From NCBI GenBank assembly GCA_964023275.1, contig OZ029922.1, positions 1,921,034 through 1,985,033 of the forward strand: a DNA stretch of 64,000 bases, read 5' to 3'. This stretch comes from Norana najaformis. Lineage: Eukaryota; Annelida; Clitellata; Crassiclitellata; Hormogastridae. A program made the position numbers and the translations under genes. The notes under the pieces are model-generated. The model was not told the DNA's origin. It ran no database searches and saw only the letters and a list, made by a program, of their open reading frames with translations. Below, piece after piece: positions 1 to 9,689 of the stretch (position 1 is the first letter of the stretch; each line of letters begins with the position of its first letter).

Positions 1-1593
1 GCATATGTAGGTTATTTTGGTGTCAAACTTGGAGATCAAGATAAGCAATGGGCTCCTCATACAGTATGCAAAACTTGTATTGAACAATTGCGCCACTGGA
101 CAATTGGAAAGAGAAGCTGCCTGAAATTTGGTGTACCGATGGTTTGGAGGGAACAGATAAACCACTTCGACGACTGTTACTTTTGTATGGTTAATATCAT
201 AGGCATCAATCGAAATAATCGTCACAAGTTGTCTTACCCTGATATACCTTCAGCCAGGAGACCTGTTCCGCATTCGGATATTGTACTAGTTCCACCTTTT
301 CGCGAACTACCTCAGCTCTCAGACGATGACACTTGCATGTCCAATATCGGACAAGATGACGAAAGTGAAGAAAGTGGGGGCAGTGACAGTGATTTCCAAT
401 CAACTTCACACAGTGAACGTTTTGACCAAAAAGAGTTGAGTGATCTGATCAGGGACTTAAATCTTTCCAAAGAGTCCTCTGAATTGCTTGCGTCCAGACT
501 AAAGGAAAAGAATGCACTTCAGCCTGGAACGAAAATTACAATTTATAGAAACAGAGAAAAGGATTTGCTGCCATTCTTTACCGAAGACAACAACCTAGTA
601 TTCTGTAATGACATCAGCAACTTATTGAAGAAAATTGGTCTGTCGGATTACAGCCCAGATGAGTGGCGTCTTTTTATCGACAGTTCAAAACGTAGTCTGA
701 AATGTGTGCTTTTAAATAACGGCAACAAATTTGGTTCTATTCCAATCGGTCACTCCATCAGGATGAAAGAAGAGTACAATGCCATCTCTTTAGTACTGGA
801 AAAGATAAAATACAAAGAACATCAATGGGTAATTTGTGTAGACTTGAAGATGGTAAATTTCCTCCTTGGTCAACAAAGTGGCTACACAAAGTATCCCTGC
901 TTTTTGTGTCTTTGGGACAGTAGAGCCAAGCATGAACATTGGACAAGAAAAGATTGGCCTTCGATGAAAGACATGGTGGTTGGAGCTCAAAATGTAATCA
1001 AGGAATCTTTGGTGGCACGAGATAGGATCATACTGCCACCACTACATATAAAGCTAGGCCTGATGAAACAATTTGTCAGGGCTTTGAATAAAGAAGGTTC
1101 ATGCTTCGAATACATAGTACACAAGTTACCAGGAATTACAATGGAAAAATTGAAGGCTGGAATCTTCGATGGTCCACAGATCAGGCAACTTATGAATGAC
1201 CCACTTTTCATACCATCAATGAATGAAATCGAATCTTGTGCCTGGTCTTCCTTTGTTCTTGTAACTAAAAATTTTCTTGGCAACAAGAAGGCAGACAATT
1301 ATGCACAACTAGTAGAGGATATGCTTCTTCATTTCAACAAGCTTGGCTGCAACATGAGCATTAAAGTCCATTATCTCCACAGTCACTTAGATCGCTTTCC
1401 AGCGAATCTTGGTGACTTCAGCGAAGAGCAAGGTGAAAGATTTCACCAAGACATCAAAACAATGGAAAATCGATATCAAGGAAGATGGAATGCACACATG
1501 ATGGCAGACTATTGCTGGAATATTATGCGCGATTGTTCCGGCAGATGCCACACTCGGAAATCGTACAAAAGGAGCTTCTTCGGTGTCGAATGA
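1..1593 (+). CDS. Conserved uncharacterised protein, 5' end outside window
   Basis: The frame is open from base 1 to a TGA at 1591-1593, about 530 residues with no in-window start, so the N-terminus lies to the left. Visible features: an N-terminal Cys pair (CKTC, near base 70) followed by a GVPMVWRE block and CYFC, which looks like a zinc-binding head; an acidic Ser/Asp/Glu-rich linker (about bases 320-420); a second PCFLCLWDSR Cys pair with following His (about 890-940); and a C-terminal block with HSHLDRFPANLGDFSEEQGE and RYQGRW. I recall the same arrangement in uncharacterised, often multi-copy, intronless proteins of arthropods and other invertebrates. I know no assigned function. A single long exon in many copies would fit a mobile or amplified origin, but no terminal repeats are visible. 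No internal stop or frameshift is seen, so it may be functional. Confidence 0.75.
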   Translation, partial: AYVGYFGVKLGDQDKQWAPHTVCKTCIEQLRHWTIGKRSCLKFGVPMVWREQINHFDDCYFCMVNIIGINRNNRHKLSYPDIPSARRPVPHSDIVLVPPFRELPQLSDDDTCMSNIGQDDESEESGGSDSDFQSTSHSERFDQKELSDLIRDLNLSKESSELLASRLKEKNALQPGTKITIYRNREKDLLPFFTEDNNLVFCNDISNLLKKIGLSDYSPDEWRLFIDSSKRSLKCVLLNNGNKFGSIPIGHSIRMKEEYNAISLVLEKIKYKEHQWVICVDLKMVNFLLGQQSGYTKYPCFLCLWDSRAKHEHWTRKDWPSMKDMVVGAQNVIKESLVARDRIILPPLHIKLGLMKQFVRALNKEGSCFEYIVHKLPGITMEKLKAGIFDGPQIRQLMNDPLFIPSMNEIESCAWSSFVLVTKNFLGNKKADNYAQLVEDMLLHFNKLGCNMSIKVHYLHSHLDRFPANLGDFSEEQGERFHQDIKTMENRYQGRWNAHMMADYCWNIMRDCSGRCHTRKSYKRSFFGVE

Positions 1594-1705
1594 CTTGAAA
1601 TTTTTATAACAAACTTGTTCTGTTTGGTATCATATAAGTACAGTTTCAGGTACTACCATTTTCTTTTAAGTATTTGTATTATTATGTTTATTTAGTGTAT
1701 CACAT

Positions 1706-1711
1706 AATAAA
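1706..1711 (+). promoter_or_regulatory. Candidate poly(A) signal AATAAA
   Basis: A perfect AATAAA lies about 113 bases after the stop codon of the left-edge gene, in AT-rich sequence. This is a plausible position for its 3' end. Confidence 0.45.
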
Positions 1712-1913
1712 TTGAGCACTACATAATTATAGCTATAGCCTTATGTTTTATGGGCGAGCAGAGGCAAGGACTGGTATATGGCATAATGTTCTATATCTCG
1801 AAAACTAGACCTGCTGGGAGAAAACTGGTGCCTTTTCTGGAATCAGCAGGTCAAATATACCCAGAAACAGTTCTAACATTTGAGGCAACAAATTATGTGT
1901 TGGCCAGTGTTAT

Positions 1914-2090
1914 GATTCAGATTACGATTGAGATTAAAATTATGATTAAAATAAAGATTGAAATTGAAATTACAACAGAGATTGATTATGGGATTATGAT
2001 TAAGGTGAAGACTGAAAACAAGAACAATATTAAGACTGAGATTAAGATTAGGATAAAGATTCACGTTGAGAATAAGATTGAGATTTCAAA
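1914..2090 (+). repeat. Degenerate GATTAA-type hexamer repeat
   Basis: Imperfect tandem copies of GATTAA, GATTGA and GATTAG. The unit resembles the tails of the LINE-end families described below, so it may be an expanded and decayed tail. It is followed at about 2150-2200 by a reverse-strand GCGCTATA-type 3' core. Confidence 0.6.
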
Positions 2091-2363
2091 GCAGCATAAT
2101 TCATCATTTCTACGTATCAGGCACGGGGCGTTGTATATGTATTTGTACATAACAATGATATAGCGCCTTTAAAAACTCCCAAAGGCTGCGGATGGTAAAG
2201 GGCAATTCGCACCGTTTCGTGTCAGCTTTCCCGCCCACATCAAGCGCCATCTTCAATCAGCTATTCCCTGGACGCCTCATAGATTCCAGTTTTTCCGTCG
2301 TGACTCTTTCACCACCTATTCACTCGAGTCGTAAAATCCGCGCCTGGAAAACGACGAAAAAAC

Positions 2364-2660
2364 ATGTGTGTGTGTGTGTGTGTGTCCCTGTCTGTCTCCA
2401 AGTCTCTTTTTGCTTCTGTGTCTGACTGTCTGTTTGTCTATCTGTCTACAAGTCTCTTTTATGCTTCTATGTGTGTGTGTGTGTGTCTGTCTGTCATGTT
2501 TCTGTGTCCCTCTTTGTCTCACTTTGTTGTTTCTTCTATGTTTCTTTCTATCTCTGCCTTTCTGTCTCCGCGTCTCTTCTATGCTTCTGTGACTCTGTCT
2601 GTCTCATTGCGTCTCTTCTGCGCTTCTTTGTATCTCTGCCTGAGTGTGTATTTTCTATGG
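2364..2660 (+). repeat. TG and TCTG/TCTC-rich microsatellite tract
   Basis: Runs of (TG)n near 2367 and 2470 sit in a longer T/C/G tract of TCTG and TCTC words. No coding signal is seen. Confidence 0.85.
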
Positions 2661-2667
2661 TATTCTC

Positions 2668-2785
2668 TCTGTTTGTTTTGTTTTGACTGAGCGCCTGTGA
2701 ATAAGCTGCTTTCCGCAACTTAGCTTTGCGTTGGGCGCTATAGAAATCTCCAGTTTACGATTTCGATTACGATTACGAACCGCAA
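2668..2785 (+). repeat. LINE 3'-end, family A
   Basis: First of about nine family A copies. In sense order it has GAGCGCCTGTGAATAAGCTG, a TTGGGCGCTATAGAAATCTC-like core, then a (TTACGA)n tail ending near 2785. The family is recognised by comparing copies within this window. Confidence 0.7.
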
Positions 2786-3369
2786 AAACTTCGACTGCCC
2801 GGTAGGACATCTTCCTACCCGGCATATAATCAAGTAAGTAAGTAAGCACTCTAATTCAGGGATCAAGACACAATCATGCAAGGGTGGATCCACTCGGGCC
2901 ATGCCTTTTCCAGCTATACTCACAAGGAAGGCACCTGGGTCCGCCAGTCCTGTTGGGGGGACACAGCCCCCTGGGCTCCCACGTAGAGCCGCCACTGCGG
3001 AGGGGACGGGAGGGAGGAGGAGGGAAGGTTGTTAGTTCTGATGATGGGTATAGTGGCGCCGCCGAGCGACAGGCCTTAATACTACTGACCGGGCGATATT
3101 AGACAATCCATTTTGATTAGCGGTCGCCATATTGAGGTCGGCTGCGGATGGGCGCAAGATGTCGCGCCCTGGAAATCTCGAAATGCCGGACGGAGGAAAA
3201 CAAGTCGAGCGACAAGCAGCAACCAGAGGCGCAAGAAGTCTTTGGCGAAATAATTCCATCGACGAAACATTGAAGCTGAAGATGTTAGGAGGTCGAAGCC
3301 GTAACAAGCATGAATTATGCATACTGATGGCTGCTCTTGTGATGTCTGTCCGTCCCCCGTTCGTCTGTA
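2786..3369. other. No gene recognised; small hairpin
   Basis: Mixed-complexity sequence. The only structure seen is a short inverted repeat at 2799-2822 (CCGGTAGGA against TCCTACCCGG). Nothing else is supportable. Confidence 0.5.
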
Positions 3370-3565
3370 TGTGTGTTTCTCTCTGTCTATATGCGCCTGT
3401 CTGTCTGTATGTAGGTAGGCAGGTATGTAGGTATGTGTTGTATGTATGTATATATGTATGTATGTATGTATATATGTATGTCTCAAGATACTTTTAACAG
3501 CCTTTCAGCGACCGTCTCTGTATGTATTTATGCATGTATGTATTATGTATGTATGTAGGTATGTA
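3370..3565 (+). repeat. (TATG)n and TCTG microsatellite
   Basis: Interrupted TATG/TAGG tetranucleotide repeat. Together with 3926-4075 it is the target into which the fold-back transposon inserted. Confidence 0.85.
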
Positions 3566-3925
3566 CACTGTGTCCGGAAAAATTCCAAGGCTTTACGGTA
3601 AATATGAAAATAATTAGTAAACATTAATCGATTTTTAAAATTCCAAAAACAGTTTAATCCTGAAATATATAATTACCAACAAAATTCCGTTTAAAATTAC
3701 GTCACAGTGACGTATTTGAATTTTATATTTTGTAAAGAAAGTTGCTAGAAAAATGGCGTTCAGCGAGGAAGACAAAATTGTTATAAAATTTTTACGCCAA
3801 AACAACAATTATAGTGCAAATAATATTTCAGGATTAAACTGTTTTTGGAATTTTAAAAATCGATTAATGTTTACTAATTATTTTCATATTTACCGTAAAG
3901 CCTTGGAATTTTTCCGGACACAGTG
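3566..3925 (+). mobile_element. Fold-back Tc1/mariner-type MITE with perfect 103-bp arms
   Basis: The arms at 3566-3668 and 3823-3925 are, base for base, reverse complements over 103 bp. They begin CACTGTGTCCGG and are flanked by TA on each side (3564-3565 and 3926-3927), the target-site duplication typical of Tc1/mariner elements. The 154-bp centre has a palindrome (ACGTCACAGTGACGT, 3699-3713) and an ATG at 3753 that opens MAFSEEDKIVIKFLRQ. This matches, as I recall, the start of a transposase class common in invertebrate Tc1/mariner elements. The frame then runs into the right arm, so the element is non-autonomous. It looks like the left end of a full element whose first about 100 bp was copied in inverted orientation. 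Perfect arms imply a young insertion. Confidence 0.85.
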
Positions 3926-4075
3926 TATGTATGTATGTAGGTATGTATGTATGTAGGTATGTATGTATGTAGGTATGTGTGTATGTATGCAGGTATGTAT
4001 GTATGTATGTATGTATGTATGTATGTGTGTACGTATGCATGTGTGTATGTATGCAAGTATGTATTGAAATATAAC
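3926..4075 (+). repeat. (TATG)n microsatellite, right of the MITE
   Basis: TATG/TAGG/TGTG tetranucleotides continue the repeat interrupted by the transposon. Confidence 0.9.
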
Positions 4076-4083
4076 AAGTTATT

Positions 4084-4400
4084 TCATGTGGCAGTATGCC
4101 GTAAGAAATTTGCATTTTTTTGGGTTTTCCCGACAAACTTTCTTTCCGCAAACATAACTGGATCCCTCTCTTCGAACAATCTTCTGCTATTTCTATGAAC
4201 AGCATTGTGCCAGTCCTCTTGGCACAATCTTCCGTTAGGAGCCACGTTTAATTGAACCCATAGGGGACCGGCATTGCGCCACTGATGGAAACTGGTGAAT
4301 AGATTCTGGTTCAATGTCGCCCAAACAAGTGAGGCTGCCAGTGCCCTGCACCCTCTTAAAGCGATAATTATTCGACCATCGTCTTGGAGCAATATTCCGC
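4084..4400 (-). pseudogene. Possible decayed Tc1-like transposase fragment
   Basis: The reverse strand reads open for about 100 codons. An early DDGRIIIALRGCRALAASL stretch, then a Trp-rich RNAGPLW, resembles the helix-turn-helix and linker region of Tc1-type transposases (R-D-R-I-x-x-L-R, then an R-N-A-G-L-type motif). Later residues diverge and no DDE triad can be traced. Weak call; it could be chance. Confidence 0.28.
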
Positions 4401-5455
4401 TACGTCTATTAACTATATTTTATCTTCATTTTAATTAAGTCCCAATATTTAGATCAGTCAGACAGCCAGATTTTTACACAGAGGCCAGCGTCGCAGAGTT
4501 GATTTCCAATTTTTGAGCACAAAACTAGCAGATCGTTAAAGTAAACAAAGAATTTGAAGGGAATTGTAGTGCATGGTGACACAGAGTAGTAAACGCGAGC
4601 ACGTTAATTGTAATGTACTAGCCAATTTATGCAGCGCCATTCCGGAACGATCTTCAGCAGGTGGTTGTTCACTAGAACGAAATGTGCTGGGCTAGACCTA
4701 ATTGCAAAATGCACGTTTGCGACGCAATGCGACGCCACTTAATTGCGTTTCAAACGTACATATTTAACGCAAGCCTAAATATTTAACATAGGCCTATGGA
4801 AAATCTACTCACGTTTGGAATCGCTGGCGGCAAAACAGACGCACGCTTTGGGCTTTCTACGCATTGCTGTCCATGGGCAAACCGTCTGTCCGTCCGTCCG
4901 TCCGTATTTAGTCGGTTGGCTGTCCCTTAGTTTTCTCTCCCAGGGGTCCCAGCACATTGGAACTGTTGTATCCCCCGCCCAGGCTGGCCAGTGAGTGATG
5001 TTTCCTTCCAACGCCTCTGCTGGCTATGTCGGTAGAACAGGCGTTTTTGGAATTTCCGCCTTATTCGTGTTCGTGTTTTTGCAACACGGACTGTGCGCAA
5101 TGGAGGCCAAGTAAAAACATTCACTCATTCATTCTGATCGCTTACAAAGCGGTCCCTTCAAGGTATCTACTCAGTTGGGGTTGCCAGTCCAACTGCGGTA
5201 AGGGAATAGTCTTCGAGTGTTGATGAAAGGTATCCGTAGCCAGAAAGACATGTATATCCAGAGGCAGTCGAGATCTGAATGTCTGCAGAGTCTGTTCTGT
5301 TGAATGACAGGACATGCGATCTTAAAAGTAGGCCAGTGACTGGAACTGCAATCACTAATGTAGCCAGTCTGGTAAAAAAGCCCGTCTTTCCTTCATTATT
5401 CCTTTCTTCCTACGATTCCTCGCTCAGCCGATGGACATGTGGCCTGTTAACAAAT
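4401..5455. other. No gene recognised
   Basis: Mixed sequence with a short (GTCC)n run near 4884-4906. No homologous frame, SINE head or LINE end was recognised. Confidence 0.45.
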
Positions 5456-5640
5456 GTCTCACTTACTTACTTCTTCCTTCCTTTTTCCTTCCTTCTTTTC
5501 TTCCTTCCGTCCTTCTTTCATTCCTTCTTTTCTCCCTTTTCCTTCCTTCCTTCCTTTCTTCTTTCCTTCCTTTCTTGTTTTCCTTCTTTCTTTCCTTCCT
5601 TTCTTTCTTCCTTCTTTCCTTTCTTCTTTCCGTCCATCTT
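5456..5640 (+). repeat. (CTTC)n/(CTTT)n pyrimidine tract
   Basis: Nearly pure pyrimidine tetranucleotide repeat. It reads open in several frames only because of its composition. Confidence 0.9.
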
Positions 5641-6020
5641 TGGCTCACTGTCAGTTGGTGTCATCACACGCCTCCACCTGTTTGATCATCCAGGTATTAC
5701 TATTTCTACATATGTCATCTTCTTCATTATCAGCATCATCACTAAGGCATCATCGCTGTCCATCCACCGCACCCTTCGTTGTCTGCTTCCACATCTCCCT
5801 GCCGCCCCGCCCCCGCCGGAGCAAAGTCAAGAAGAAATGGAAAAGAAACTAACCCGGACAGGAGATGAAAAAGACATCACGGCATCAACAAGCATACATC
5901 ATATATCATAGATTGGGCATTATTGCGGCATCATTTTCTAGAAACAAAATATATTGTCTAGCGATATTGCAGTCTACATTAGCTATCGACCCATGAGTCA
6001 AAATCTATGAAAACAGATAT
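5641..6020. other. No gene recognised
   Basis: Unique-looking sequence without a recognisable exon or repeat family. Confidence 0.4.
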
Positions 6021-6150
6021 ATGCAGAGGTCAGTGAGAGGGCGAGAGACAGAGACAAGCAAAGAAAGAGTTAGAGCGAGAGAGACAGAGACAGACAGAAA
6101 GATAGACTGAGAGCGAGAGAGAGAGAAAAAGAGTGAGAGAGAGAGAAGAG
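6021..6150 (+). repeat. (GA)n/(GACA)n tract
   Basis: Purine-rich GAGA and GACAGA repeat. Confidence 0.9.
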
Positions 6151-6848
6151 CGCTGCGTATTCGGCTGGTGACCGTTGTATCCACAGGAAGTAGCCGATAA
6201 TAGGGCCTACTGGTAGTGGTAGGTACGTCGGGACTAAACAACACGTTACCATGAACGAGATTTGGGACCTGGAATGCCACCTAGCTACCTATCTAGCTAA
6301 CAACCTATCTAGCTAACCACCTACATACAAATCTATCTGCATACCTACTTACATACACATATATACATACACACATAATTGCATGCATTTAAACAGAAGT
6401 TGGGCACATTTGAATTATATTCATCGCATATGAATTTTCCGACATGTACGACGCGATTTCTAGTAGAGATAAGGCAATATTACCCCATCACTGTCCAAGA
6501 CCATCTCCCCAAAGGGAGGGATAGTTCCCACTCACTAGGCTCCCGCCAAGCACTGGTCTTTCCCTCCACTGCATCCAAATCTAGGAGGCACCCAGTCTAA
6601 ATGATGAATAGCCTCATCTTGCCAGCGTCGTGATTGCTATACGATTGGCAGACGGCGTTGAAAGGTCACGCAAGGACATCACGTACTCGTCACGTTCAAC
6701 GCGCAGGCGGAGGAATGCCTCCCCAGCGAACCTGCAGACGTGCATGGCTGGTTAAGGCCAATGCTTTGTCACCAGCTGCAGACCGACGAAAGATGCGAGA
6801 CTTCTTCTGCTACTGCTGCTGTAAAGTATCCCACATCCCACAATCGAG
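6151..6848. other. No gene recognised; short local repeats
   Basis: Contains CTATCTAGCTAAC-type duplications near 6280-6320 and (ACAT)-like words near 6350. Otherwise nothing identifiable. Confidence 0.4.
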
Positions 6849-7104
6849 ACATAAGGGAGGCGCTCATTTCCTTTTCTTTGGGCCCTTGAGCCGGCAGTGG
6901 ACGAAACCCAAGGTCCAGGAAACGGGGTCAGTGCATCGCAGGGCTTGCCCTTTACTTCCCAGCTTACGCCCGTACCAAATTCTACTGCTTGGTGACAGAG
7001 GCACGGTGTGCGCAAACAACTTGCCCAGAGTCGTTACACGGAGTCGAACCTGCAACCGCATGATCATTGACTAAACGCGTTACCGATAGACCACCGTTCC
7101 GCAC
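6849..7104 (-). mobile_element. tRNA-headed SINE, family E
   Basis: On the reverse strand, TGGTCTATCGGTAA (7093-7080) fits an A box and GGTTCGACTC (7050-7041) fits a B box of the RNA polymerase III internal promoter. The body then runs leftward through a block reading GTAAGCTGGGAAGTAAAG and ends near 6849. A headless second copy lies at 7360-7485, which supports a real repeat family. Confidence 0.65.
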
Positions 7105-7206
7105 AACTGCTGCCGATATCGCCCCAATTATAGCAAACACTTCTGCTAATCAAATCCAATCCAATCCCCTTCGATCAGATCCACTGACATCCAATCTGAT
7201 GCGCTA

Positions 7207-7312
7207 TGATCTAATCTAATCCAATGACTTCTGTAGCGCCTTTATCACAATGCACAAGCCATCACCCGTCTATGGTCGCTTAAGTGGAATCAAGGCTAAA
7301 CTTTTAATCCTG
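7207..7312 (-). repeat. LINE 3'-end, family B
   Basis: Reverse-oriented family B tail: AAGCGACCATAG-like block, GGCGCTACAGAAG core, then a GATTAGATTAGAT-type tail (at the left here). Compare 19411-19625 and 27107-27305. Confidence 0.6.
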
Positions 7313-7359
7313 GGGAGAAGCCGTTGGCAGCGTTAAAGGAAAATAAAGCTCTCGTGTAA

Positions 7360-7485
7360 ATGGTGGAGTAGGCGCTCATTTCTTTTTCTTCGGCCATTGA
7401 GCCGGCAATGGAAGAATTCCGAGGTCTTGGACACGAAGCCAGTGCATCGCAGGACTTGGCATTTGCTTCCCAACTTATATGCACG
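7360..7485 (-). repeat. Second copy of SINE family E body
   Basis: Aligns with the body of 6849-6980 (shared GGCGCTCATTTC, GAGCCGGCA and CAGTGCATCGCAGG words) but lacks the tRNA head, so it is 5' truncated. Confidence 0.65.
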
Positions 7486-7570
7486 AGAGAGGAGACACAG
7501 TGACACAGACAGACAGAGAGACACAGACACAGAGAGAGAAAAAGAGACAGACAGACAGAGGCAGAGAACT
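7486..7570 (+). repeat. (GACA)n/(GA)n microsatellite
   Basis: GACAGACAGAGAGACACAG-type repeat directly following the SINE E copy. Confidence 0.85.
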
Positions 7571-7689
7571 TGCCCTCATTCTGGAAATATATGCGGAAAA
7601 CACTGCACTGCATTCTAACGTAATTATAGCAATTCATTCTCACATTTACGGTACAAAGATCACACATCCGAGTTCGTCTCAACCAAAGC

Positions 7690-8060
7690 TTAAATCGTGT
7701 GCTGTTTAATTTTGCCGGATCTCGTTCCAACTTCTTCCGCTTTCAACTGTTATTCCGCTTCTCAAGTTCCCATAATTCGTGTCCACTCTTTTATCTTCTC
7801 TCTGCTTCCTTCGACATATCTTCCCTAAATTATGATCCCTGTTCTTTTCCATTCCCTACACTCTCTGTAATCCTACCCTTTCTTCTGCTTCTCCTCCCGC
7901 TCTATCTTCATACATCTGCCTTTAATCTTTCCCATGATCAGACTCCCTACGATCTTCGCATCACCCTTCCATCACTCCCTTCCTTCTATTCCACCATCTC
8001 CTCCTCCTCCTCCTAGTCCTCCTCCTTCACCTGCTCCATCCTATTCCATCTGTCGCCTGT
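7690..8060 (+). repeat. Pyrimidine-rich low-complexity region
   Basis: C/T-rich, with (CTC)n near 8000. The open frame across it is composition-driven. Confidence 0.6.
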
Positions 8061-8221
8061 AATCAGACGAAACCTTTTCATCTTAACCAACTGATGCCAA
8101 AATTAATCATTCACCGACTGAATGTTGCTTCTTCGACGAAAACTATTTCTCAGTTATAATTACCCACCGAAGCTCACTTGCCATAATTCGCTTAGGCATG
8201 GTAATAGTAATCGTAATCGTA

Positions 8222-8252
8222 AATGCACGCTAATAATAATAATAATACTAGC

Positions 8253-8289
<37 letters not shown>

Positions 8290-8424
8290 TTAATAATAAT
8301 ACCTACCTCGGGTAAAAGTAATAATAATAACAACAGCAACAATAACAACAACAATAATAATAATAATAACACCTACCTCGGATAACAGTAATAATAATAA
8401 CAACAGCAACAATAACAATAACAG

Positions 8425-8462
<38 letters not shown>

Positions 8463-8520
8463 TCAACAACATTAACAACAACACCACCACGAACAACAAC
8501 AGCAATAATAATAGGAATAC
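8222..8520 (+). repeat. (AAT)n/(AAC)n triplet repeat with a 70-bp duplication
   Basis: Triplet repeats interrupted by ACCTACCTCGG at 8301 and again at 8371, so a block of about 70 bp is duplicated in tandem. The CCTCGG word recurs before AAT tails elsewhere (family F). Confidence 0.8.
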
Positions 8521-8559
8521 TATTTGATTCGATATTGCACTCCTTCCAAAGTTCAGAAG

Positions 8560-8727
8560 TTCACACACGACCATTTGACAGAACAAGAAGCATCGATGGC
8601 GCTGAGCAACAGTGACTTAAGGACCCCACACAGACTACACAGTTACCGTCTCAGGGGAGGCTCGAACCCATACTCTTCGCGCTACATGCAAAGCGCTCTA
8701 ACCACTCAGCTGCCGTGGCCCAACAAT
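8560..8727 (-). mobile_element. tRNA-headed SINE, family C
   Basis: On the reverse strand: A box TGAGTGGTTAGAGC (8708-8695), B box GGGTTCGAGCC (8669-8659), then a body with GTTGCTCAGCGCCATCGATG. Family C recurs at 9330, 19664, 50400 and 58935. The head resembles a Ser/Leu-type tRNA, but no complete tRNA fold follows. Confidence 0.75.
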
Positions 8728-8769
8728 GGACGATTGACAGAGATAAAATGCCACACTTTGATGCACGTG

Positions 8770-8905
8770 TCTTTGTCTGTTTAACTGTCGTTCTCTCTGT
8801 CTTTCAGCCTCTGTCTATTTCTGATCCTCATTCGTTTAAATATACATGTAAATACATATGTGCGTGGAACTACTGTTCTATCGGTTGTTGTTCTCTGTTG
8901 TCTGT

Positions 8906-8946
<41 letters not shown>

Positions 8947-9035
8947 TTATAAAGGTGCGTCTGCCTCTCTCTGTCACTCTCTGCCTGTTTCTGCCTCTGT
9001 CTCTCTATCTCTTTCCATGTATCTCTGTGTGTTTA
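8770..9035 (+). repeat. TCTG/CT-rich tract with (CT)n
   Basis: Pure (CT)n near 8908-8942 within a TCTG/TCTC-rich stretch. Confidence 0.8.
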
Positions 9036-9329
9036 CGCAAAACGTCGACATCAACTGTACGGTAACAGCCTGACAGATAATAGTGAGAAACTCTGTGGAC
9101 GTAATGGGCATCACACCCTGGGAGTCTCATTTAGACAGAGTGACGTCACACTGCGCACATCTCTATCACCATGCATATTTCACTTCACTTCGACACTAAA
9201 TGCAGACGCAGTCAGCCCATAATCGCTCCAACATCTGCACGGCTAACCCATAAAGCACCCCTTTCATAGGGAATTCACAGTACGGAAGCCAAACTCCGAA
9301 CTCATAAAACACCCCTTGCGACACAATAA
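9036..9329. other. No gene recognised
   Basis: Mixed sequence between repeats, without identifiable content. Confidence 0.4.
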
Positions 9330-9480
9330 TGGTTTGAACGCTAGCCTTGCAATCCGGAGTGTGCTGGTTCGATTACCTTCCTCGAGACAGTCACCGTGTA
9401 GGAACCTTGAGCAAGTCCTTCGCACGCAGTTGCTCAGACCCACGAATTGATGCACAGCGGCGTTTACTAAATAAAGCAGT
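9330..9480 (+). mobile_element. tRNA-headed SINE, family C, diverged
   Basis: B box GGTTCGATTA at 9366-9375, followed by the family C body (ACCGTGTAGGAACCTTGAGC, then GTTGCTCAGA and an ATTGATGC word) and a CGGCGTTTACTAAATAAAG end. Confidence 0.65.
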
Positions 9481-9689
9481 AATAGTAAGAATGAACCTCA
9501 AATCGATAAACACCTCTTAGGCAGAAGTATCGTAGTAGGGAAGCCGTGATGGACACGATGCCAGCCAACTATTGCTCGCGAGACTTCTGCCACCTGCATT
9601 GCGTTCCCAAACTGCATTGGGGATCGACTGCTCCTGTACCCACCTCGCTACGGACAGACTAGAAAGAAATAATTGCGCAGCATAAACAA

